5,863 nt of DNA, from the NCBI GenBank assembly GCA_013813075.1, contig JACCSI010000693.1, positions 1 through 5,863 of the forward strand, in the 5' to 3' direction. A program made the position numbers and the translations under genes. Numbering within the stretch: the stretch's first letter is position 1; every line of letters starts with the position of its first letter. This document shows positions 1-5,863 of the stretch, one piece after another. The DNA is from Acidobacteriota bacterium (lineage in GTDB: Bacteria > Acidobacteriota > Vicinamibacteria > Vicinamibacterales > UBA2999). The notes under the pieces were generated by a model. The model made no database searches, had not been told where the DNA came from, and was given only the letters and a program-made list of their open reading frames with translations.

Positions 1-141
<141 letters not shown>

Positions 142-174
142 CCGGGGCGCACCCGGGATCGGCCGTCGTAGTGA

Positions 175-1695
<1,521 letters not shown>

Positions 1696-1704
1696 GGCGT
1701 ACGA

Positions 1705-1710
1705 AGTAGG
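1705..1710 (+). promoter_or_regulatory. Ribosome-binding site deciding the atpC start
   Basis: AGTAGG differs from AGGAGG at one base. It lies 9 bases before GTG 1720 but only 3 bases before the in-frame TTG 1714. Spacing therefore favours the GTG start for atpC, giving MALPTKLQLNIV rather than MTVALPTKLQ. Confidence 0.5.
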
Positions 1711-1719
1711 TATTTGACT

Positions 1720-2139
1720 GTGGCACTCCCGACGAAACTGCAACTGAACATCGTCACGCCGGACCAATCGCTCTCGTACGAGGTCGATGAGGTCGCGATG
1801 CCTGGCCAGGAGGGCGACTTCGGGGTTCTTCCGGGCCATACCCCGCTCTTCGCTGGACTCCGGACCGGGACGATGTGGTACCGGCAGGGGGGCGAGAAGC
1901 ATTTCCTGGCGGTGTCGGTTGGCTTTGCCGAAGTGCTGCCCGATCGTGTGACGGTGCTGGCGCAGGTGGCCGAACGGGCAGAGGATCTGGACGAAGCCCG
2001 CGCGCAGGCCGGCATGGCTCGTGCCGAAGAGATGATGGGCGCGATGCCGCACGAAATGGATTTCGAGCGCGCCCGCCTGGCGCTGCTCAGGACACTTCAG
2101 CAGCTGCAGGCGGAAGTGCGACGCGGCGCCGGCCATTGA
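1720..2139 (+). CDS. atpC: F-type ATP synthase epsilon subunit
   Basis: Epsilon sits at the foot of the F1 rotor beside gamma and, through its C-terminal helices, can brake ATP hydrolysis. From GTG 1720 the protein is 139 residues, the usual family length (E. coli 139). The N-terminal beta-sandwich is plain: LQLNIVTPDQSL, then MPGQEGDFGVLPGHTPL (the family GxxGxxGVLPGHxPL pattern) and VSVGFAEVLPDRVTVLA. The C-terminal part carries EDLDEARAQAGMARAEE followed by a second predicted helix (FERARLALLRTLQQLQAE), so the two-helix inhibitory domain looks complete. An in-frame TTG at 1714 would add two residues; the spacing to AGTAGG favours the GTG. It follows atpD by 24 bases and closes the atp operon. 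Its TGA stop is followed after 21 bases by an unrelated exporter gene. Confidence 0.97.
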   Translation: MALPTKLQLNIVTPDQSLSYEVDEVAMPGQEGDFGVLPGHTPLFAGLRTGTMWYRQGGEKHFLAVSVGFAEVLPDRVTVLAQVAERAEDLDEARAQAGMARAEEMMGAMPHEMDFERARLALLRTLQQLQAEVRRGAGH

Positions 2140-2160
2140 TGGAGAAGTCCCGCTCCCTTA

Positions 2161-2955
2161 ATGTTCACTAACCTCGCCGCGCTCCGGCGCTATCGCGGCC
2201 TCATCCAGACACTGGTCGCGCGCGACCTCAAGGCGCGTTACCGCGGCTCGGTCCTCGGCTTCTTCTGGTCGTTCATCAACCCGCTGATGCTGCTGGTCGT
2301 GTACACATTCGTGTTCACGGTGGTCATGCCGACGCAGCATCCCGTGGATATTCGGCCCTACGCGTTGTTCTTCTTCTGCGGCATCCTGCCGTGGACCTGG
2401 TTCTCGTCGTCTCTCAGCGAATCGGCGAACGTGCTGATCTCTGGCGGCAACCTGATCAAGAAGGTATTGTTTCCGGCGGAGGTGCTGCCAATTGTCAGCG
2501 TGCTCGCCAACATGATGCACTTCTTCCTGGGCCTGCCGATTCTGGTGGCGTTCCTGATTTACTATCAGCGACCACTCGATCCGACCGAGCTCCTGTGGTT
2601 TCCGGTCATCGTCCTCGTGCAGTTCATCTTCACAACAGGGTTGGCGCTGCTGCTGGCTGCGCTGACGGTGCACTTCCGCGATATCAAAGACATCCTTGGC
2701 AACCTGCTGACGCTGTGGTTCTTCTCGACGCCAATCATCTACTCGATGCAAATGGCACCAGAGCACTATCGATGGGTACTCAACATCAACCCGATGACGC
2801 ACTTGGCGATCTCATATCAGGAGGTGCTCTTTCACATCGGTCCGCACGGCCACTGGAAGTGGCTGATGGCGCTGCTTGGTGGTTCGGTGCTGGTGTTTCT
2901 CGCCGGTTACTTCGTGTTCGATCGCCTTCGCGACTCGTTCGCGGAAGAGGTGTGA
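2161..2955 (+). CDS. wzm: ABC-2 type polysaccharide/O-antigen exporter permease (Wzm family)
   Basis: This is the membrane half of an ABC exporter that moves undecaprenyl-linked polysaccharide (O-antigen, or a teichoic-acid-like polymer in other phyla) across the inner membrane. At 264 residues it has normal family length. The N-terminus shows the family amphipathic stretch RDLKARYRGSVLGFFWSFIN (21-40), which leads into the first membrane segment (about 32-56). Further hydrophobic segments lie at roughly 67-85, 107-134, 145-169, 178-196 and 234-253, giving about six. Other family landmarks are NLIKKVLFPAEVLP (97-110), HFRDIKDI (171-178, the cytoplasmic loop near the ATPase) and NPMTHL (210-215). 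ATG 2161 is the first in-frame start after the atpC stop. GGAGAAG at 2141-2147 is a ribosome site at rather long spacing. The matching ATPase gene follows 27 bases downstream. The polymer exported cannot be read from the permease; the symbol is by family. Confidence 0.92.
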   Translation: MFTNLAALRRYRGLIQTLVARDLKARYRGSVLGFFWSFINPLMLLVVYTFVFTVVMPTQHPVDIRPYALFFFCGILPWTWFSSSLSESANVLISGGNLIKKVLFPAEVLPIVSVLANMMHFFLGLPILVAFLIYYQRPLDPTELLWFPVIVLVQFIFTTGLALLLAALTVHFRDIKDILGNLLTLWFFSTPIIYSMQMAPEHYRWVLNINPMTHLAISYQEVLFHIGPHGHWKWLMALLGGSVLVFLAGYFVFDRLRDSFAEEV

Positions 2956-2982
2956 CGTGATGTGTAGCCCGCGCGTGAACTC

Positions 2983-4317
2983 ATGACGAACGCGATCGAC
3001 GTCGTCAACGTCTCGAAGGTCTACCGCCGGTATGCGCGCAAGAAGCAGTTTGCCACGCTAAAGTCGGCGCTGCTCAAGGGCAGCCTGATCCGCGACCTCC
3101 AACCAGACGAAACGTTTCCGGCGCTGCGAGGCGTGACCTTCAGCGTGCCGAAAGGATGCACTTACGGCATCATCGGGCGGAACGGATCGGGCAAATCGAC
3201 ATTGCTCAAATGCGTCGCCGGCATCACCAAACCCAACGAAGGTACGGTCAAGGTCAATGGCCGCATCTCAGCCCTGATTGAATTGGGTGCCGGGTTCCAT
3301 CCGGAAATTTCCGGGCGCGAGAATGTGTTCATCAACGGCATCATGCTGGGGCTGACCAAGCGCGAGATTCACCGCCGGTTCGACGAGATCGTTGAGTTTG
3401 CCGAGCTCAAGGATTTCATCGACGCGCCGGTCAAGACGTACTCCTCTGGCATGTATATGCGTCTGGGCTTTGCCGTCGCCATCCACGTCGATCCGGAGGT
3501 GCTGTTGATCGACGAGGTTCTCGCCGTGGGCGACCAGTCGTTCACGGCAAAATGCCTCGATAAGTTTGCGGAGTTTCGGCGTCGCAACCGGACCATCATG
3601 CTGGTGACGCATTCGCTCGACCTGGTCGAGAAGTTTTGTGACCTGGCGCTGTGGCTCGAGAAAGGCAAGACGCTCGCCGAAGGCGAACCCAAGCGCGTCG
3701 TCGCGTCGTACCTGCTGGACGTCGGCAATGCCGAAGAAGCGGAAATTGCCAAGACCGAGGTGACCAAGGCGGCACAAGTGGCCCGCGACAATGCGGCCGG
3801 TATCTCGAACACCGCCGGCCAGCCGTCGGACGTCGTCAACACCCCGGCGAACATGTTCCAGGCCACTGAGGGGCGTTGGGGATCGCGCGAAGTCGAGATT
3901 ACTGAAGTCACCCTGCACGGCCCCGACGGCCAGGTGAGTCATGTCTTTCAGTCCGGGGACGGCATGGAAGTCCGCGTCAAGACCCGCGTGCACGTGGCGA
4001 CAAACGATTTCGTGTTCGGCGTGGGTTTGTTCAACGCCGACGGCATTTGCTGCTATGGCACGAACACCAACATCGAAGAGCTCCAGCCGGACGAAATCTC
4101 AGGCGAAGGCATGATTGGTTTCCAGATCGCCAACCTTGATCTGGTCGAGGGGACATACAAAATCGACGTCGCCGCGCACAAGCTCGACGGCTACCCCTAC
4201 GACTATCACCGGTTGCTTCATACCTTCCGCGTCAAGTCGCGAACCAAGGACGTCGGGATCTACCGCCCGCGTCATCGGTGGAACTTCACCTCGAATATCC
4301 GCTTCAAAACCCCGTAA
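2983..4317 (+). CDS. wzt: ABC exporter ATPase with C-terminal polysaccharide-binding domain (Wzt family)
   Basis: This is the ATPase that powers the Wzm permease; 444 residues, close to E. coli O9a Wzt. The nucleotide-binding domain (about 1-245) has Walker A GRNGSGKST (65-73, K71), the family-specific IELGAGFHPEISGRENV (99-115), signature YSSGMYMRLGFA (153-164), Walker B VLLIDE (173-178, D177 and catalytic E178) and switch H210 in LVTHS. All catalytic residues are present. A polar linker (about 246-295, rich in A, E, T and N) leads to a beta-rich C-terminal domain (about 296-437) of Wzt_C type, with RWGSREVEITEV, FVFGVGLFNADG and PRHRWNF near the end. In characterised systems this domain recognises the end or cap of the finished chain before export; that role is inferred here. 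ATG 2983 has only a weak ribosome site. The gene ends in TAATG, overlapping the next start by one base. Confidence 0.94.
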   Translation: MTNAIDVVNVSKVYRRYARKKQFATLKSALLKGSLIRDLQPDETFPALRGVTFSVPKGCTYGIIGRNGSGKSTLLKCVAGITKPNEGTVKVNGRISALIELGAGFHPEISGRENVFINGIMLGLTKREIHRRFDEIVEFAELKDFIDAPVKTYSSGMYMRLGFAVAIHVDPEVLLIDEVLAVGDQSFTAKCLDKFAEFRRRNRTIMLVTHSLDLVEKFCDLALWLEKGKTLAEGEPKRVVASYLLDVGNAEEAEIAKTEVTKAAQVARDNAAGISNTAGQPSDVVNTPANMFQATEGRWGSREVEITEVTLHGPDGQVSHVFQSGDGMEVRVKTRVHVATNDFVFGVGLFNADGICCYGTNTNIEELQPDEISGEGMIGFQIANLDLVEGTYKIDVAAHKLDGYPYDYHRLLHTFRVKSRTKDVGIYRPRHRWNFTSNIRFKTP

Positions 4318-4784
4318 TGGTGCTGACGCGCGAGGAGGCCGTGGCGTGGGCGGCGCGGCTGCGCGGGCAAGGGTTCCGTCTTATTTTCACGAACGGCGTC
4401 TTCGACTTGTTGCATCCAGGTCATATCCGCTACCTGCGGGATGCCCGTCGTCTGGGTGATGTGATGATCGTGGCGCTCAACTCCGACCGCTCGGCACGGG
4501 CGCTGGCCAAGGGCCCCAATCGTCCCATCAACACAGCGGCGGAACGTGCAGAAGTGCTGACCGCGCTCGCATGCGTTGACGCGACGACCATTTTCGATGA
4601 AGACACGCCGCACGCGATCGTCACAGCGCTGCAACCCGAGGTGTTGGTCAAGGGTGCCGACTGGGCGGAGGGCACGATCGTCGGCGCCGACATCGTCGAA
4701 GCGCGGGGCGGACGAGTGGTGCGCATCCCGCTTGCCGAGGGGTATTCGACGACGAGGCTCATCGAGAAGGCGCGACGCGCCTAA
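4317..4784 (+). CDS. rfaE2: RfaE2-type D-glycero-beta-D-manno-heptose 1-phosphate adenylyltransferase
   Basis: A 155-residue cytoplasmic nucleotidyltransferase of the cytidylyltransferase-like fold, matching the C-terminal half of HldE. It should transfer AMP from ATP to heptose-1-phosphate, giving ADP-heptose for the LPS core. The nucleotide motif is TNGVFDLLHPGH (25-36, HxGH at 33-36). It is followed by GDVMIVALNSDRS (47-59), KGPNRPI (65-71), DEDTPHAIV (94-102), VLVKGADW (109-116) and GYSTTRLIEK (142-151). The KGxDW and STT blocks fit RfaE2 better than TagD-type glycerol-3-phosphate cytidylyltransferases. The sugar-kinase half of HldE is absent, so the kinase must be encoded elsewhere. ATG 4317 overlaps the wzt stop as TAATG, implying translational coupling, and no clear ribosome site is visible. 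A GTG at 4278 would add 13 residues and overlap wzt by 40 bases, so I prefer the ATG. The exact sugar substrate is inferred. Confidence 0.9.
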   Translation: MVLTREEAVAWAARLRGQGFRLIFTNGVFDLLHPGHIRYLRDARRLGDVMIVALNSDRSARALAKGPNRPINTAAERAEVLTALACVDATTIFDEDTPHAIVTALQPEVLVKGADWAEGTIVGADIVEARGGRVVRIPLAEGYSTTRLIEKARRA

Positions 4785-4830
4785 GCAGGCTCCTTTACAA
4801 TAGAGGTTTGCCTCGGGCCCGACTTGAGGT

Positions 4831-4873
4831 CCAGGGCAGGTGTCCGTACGGCGGGGCAACGGCCCCGCCCTGG
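4831..4873 (+). repeat. GC-rich inverted repeats in the mfd leader
   Basis: GGCGGGGC (4850-4857) and GCCCCGCC (4862-4869) form a perfect 8-bp stem closing a 4-base AACG loop. A second perfect pair, CCAGGGC (4831-4837) with GCCCTGG (4867-4873), shares bases 4867-4869 with the first. The two full stems are therefore mutually exclusive, or they combine as an 8-bp inner stem plus an outer CCAG/CTGG clamp. An 8-bp palindrome, CCGTACGG (4844-4851), also sits inside. No T-run follows, so a standard intrinsic terminator after rfaE2 is not supported. It could be an mRNA-stabilising structure, a translation control element for mfd or a protein-binding site. The repeats are seen directly; the function is unknown. 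Confidence 0.55.
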
Positions 4874-4889
4874 ATGCGCGTCGACGAAC

Positions 4890-5863
4890 GTGTCTACTGC
4901 GACATCGCTCTCCGTTCGCTCATTACTCACCAAGGCAATTGCCAGGACCGCCCTGTCGGGCCGGGCGCGGTCGATTGCTGGACTGACGCCGGCGACCAAG
5001 GCGCTGGCGGTCGCGGCAGTGGCGCACGCCGCGCACGAGTCGGTGGTGCTCTATGTGACGGCCGACGATCCGGATCTCGAGACCGCGACCAGTGACGTGC
5101 GCTTCTTTCTCGCTGCGCTCGAGGGTCTGCACGACGCCGCGGTCGAACGAGCGGTGTTGCCGTTCCCCGCGTACCAAGTCGATCCCTATCGAGGTCTGGC
5201 GCCCCACTTTCGCGTGACCTCGGCGCGGGCGCGGGCGCTGCACGCTGCGGCGCTCGGGTCAGCCCGCATCGTCGTCGCCTCGGCACAAGCGCTGATGCCG
5301 AGGCTGGCCGCGCCGGAGTCGGTGCTCGCCACGTCGTTCGACTTGAAGCCCGGTGTCGAGATCGATCCGCACGGCCTGGCTGCGATCCTCGTCGAGGGCG
5401 GCTACGAGCGACAGGACCCGGTTGACGAGCACGGGGAGTTCTCGCTGCGAGGCGGCATTCTCGATGTCTACCCGGCAGGCGAGGCCGCACCGATCCGAAT
5501 CGAGTTCATCGGTGATTCGGTCGAGTCGATCCGGCGGTTCGATCCCGGGACGCAGCGTTCGATTGAGACGCTCGATCAGTTCCAGATTGTGCCTGTCAAA
5601 GAAGCGACCGGCGCGTCAGACGACGCTGCGGTGCTGGGTGCCTCAGTGTTTGACTACCTGCGCGCGTCGAGATCGGTGCGGATAGTCGTCGCCGAACCAC
5701 AGGATGTGCGGGCGCAGGTGCAGAAGTGGGACGAGCACCTGACCGCGTCATTCGAAGAGCGTTCCGGGGACAAGACACCAGGCGACCGGGAACGCCGTTC
5801 GCCGCGAGAGCTGATGCTGTCATGGGAGGATATCGCCCCGCGGGTCACGGACGCGGTTTCACT
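4890..5863 (+). CDS. mfd: Transcription-repair coupling factor Mfd, N-terminal part (partial)
   Basis: Mfd removes RNA polymerase stalled at DNA damage and recruits UvrA for nucleotide excision repair. The first 324 residues are present (E. coli Mfd 1148) and the frame is open to the window edge. This covers the UvrB-homology region and the start of what follows: GLTPATKALAVAA (31-43, the degenerate Walker A region), VRFFLAALEGL (70-80), PYRGLAPH (99-106) and RIVVASAQALMPRL (126-139). After these come the highly recognisable GEFSLRGGILDVYP (182-195) and PIRIEFIGDSVESIRRFD (201-218), shared with UvrB. The helicase/translocase and RNA polymerase-binding domains lie beyond the window. The start is uncertain. 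GTG 4890 puts about 30 residues before the GLTP motif, as is usual, but has no clear ribosome site. An in-frame TTG at 4824 would add 22 Arg/Gly/Ala-rich residues and run through the inverted repeats. Confidence 0.93.
   Translation, partial: MSTATSLSVRSLLTKAIARTALSGRARSIAGLTPATKALAVAAVAHAAHESVVLYVTADDPDLETATSDVRFFLAALEGLHDAAVERAVLPFPAYQVDPYRGLAPHFRVTSARARALHAAALGSARIVVASAQALMPRLAAPESVLATSFDLKPGVEIDPHGLAAILVEGGYERQDPVDEHGEFSLRGGILDVYPAGEAAPIRIEFIGDSVESIRRFDPGTQRSIETLDQFQIVPVKEATGASDDAAVLGASVFDYLRASRSVRIVVAEPQDVRAQVQKWDEHLTASFEERSGDKTPGDRERRSPRELMLSWEDIAPRVTDAVS

Noticed and set aside
2158..2802. Minus-strand open frame of 214 codons opposite the permease gene
   Set aside because: Its composition (Q, H, R, E-rich, no hydrophobic core) is the complement of a membrane protein, and no family features are visible.
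2391..2960. Second plus-strand frame of 189 codons inside the permease gene
   Set aside because: The permease frame carries all the family motifs and membrane segments; this frame is an overlapping shadow.
3268..3993. Minus-strand open frame of 241 codons opposite wzt
   Set aside because: It is fully antisense to conserved ATPase motifs and its translation has no coherent domain pattern.
4278..4316. Upstream GTG start for rfaE2
   Set aside because: It would overlap wzt by 40 bases and add 13 residues not typical of the family; the TAATG-coupled ATG at 4317 fits better.
2161..4317. Recent horizontal acquisition of the exporter pair
   Set aside because: By eye, base composition and codon use resemble the flanking genes, and no repeats, integrase, transposase or tRNA mark the edges.
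4796..4801. TACAAT resembling a -10 promoter box after rfaE2
   Set aside because: No credible -35 element lies at 16-18 bases upstream, so a sigma70-type promoter cannot be supported from sequence alone.
4850..4889. Intrinsic terminator after rfaE2
   Set aside because: The stem is strong but is followed by a mixed GC-rich sequence with no T-run, so it was recorded as an inverted repeat instead.

Overview
This is a high-GC bacterial window with every gene on the + strand. It is an ordinary, tightly packed housekeeping stretch: I found no mobile element, CRISPR array, RNA gene or defence system. All genes belong to recognisable families. The wording of the ATP synthase and Mfd proteins, together with an ABC O-antigen exporter and a heptose adenylyltransferase, points to a Gram-negative, LPS-making bacterium. 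Acidobacteriota of the Vicinamibacteria type is my best guess. That placement is an inference from protein wording, not a computed one.

Layout. Positions 1-2139 are the end of an F-type ATP synthase operon: the last 46 codons of atpG (gamma), a complete atpD (beta) and a complete atpC (epsilon). Positions 2161-4317 hold a two-gene ABC exporter: a Wzm-type permease, then a Wzt-type ATPase carrying a C-terminal polysaccharide-binding domain. Its stop codon overlaps by one base the start of a stand-alone RfaE2-type nucleotidyltransferase (4317-4784). After a leader of about 105 bp containing a strong inverted repeat comes the N-terminal part of mfd, the transcription-repair coupling factor. It runs off the right edge after 324 codons.

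How the genes work together. AtpG, AtpD and AtpC are partners in the F1 head of ATP synthase. Wzm and Wzt should move a lipid-linked polysaccharide (O-antigen type) across the inner membrane. RfaE2 should activate heptose-1-phosphate for the LPS core or another surface glycan, so the three middle genes share a cell-envelope theme. Gaps from atpG through rfaE2 are short (102, about 24, 21, 27 and -1 bp) with no recognisable terminator, so transcription from the atp operon into the envelope genes is plausible but unproven. mfd may have its own expression signal in the leader before it.

No stretch longer than about 110 bases lacks a gene. The points worth a second look are the joining of the exporter to the atp operon, the stand-alone adenylyltransferase without its kinase partner, and the structured leader before mfd.
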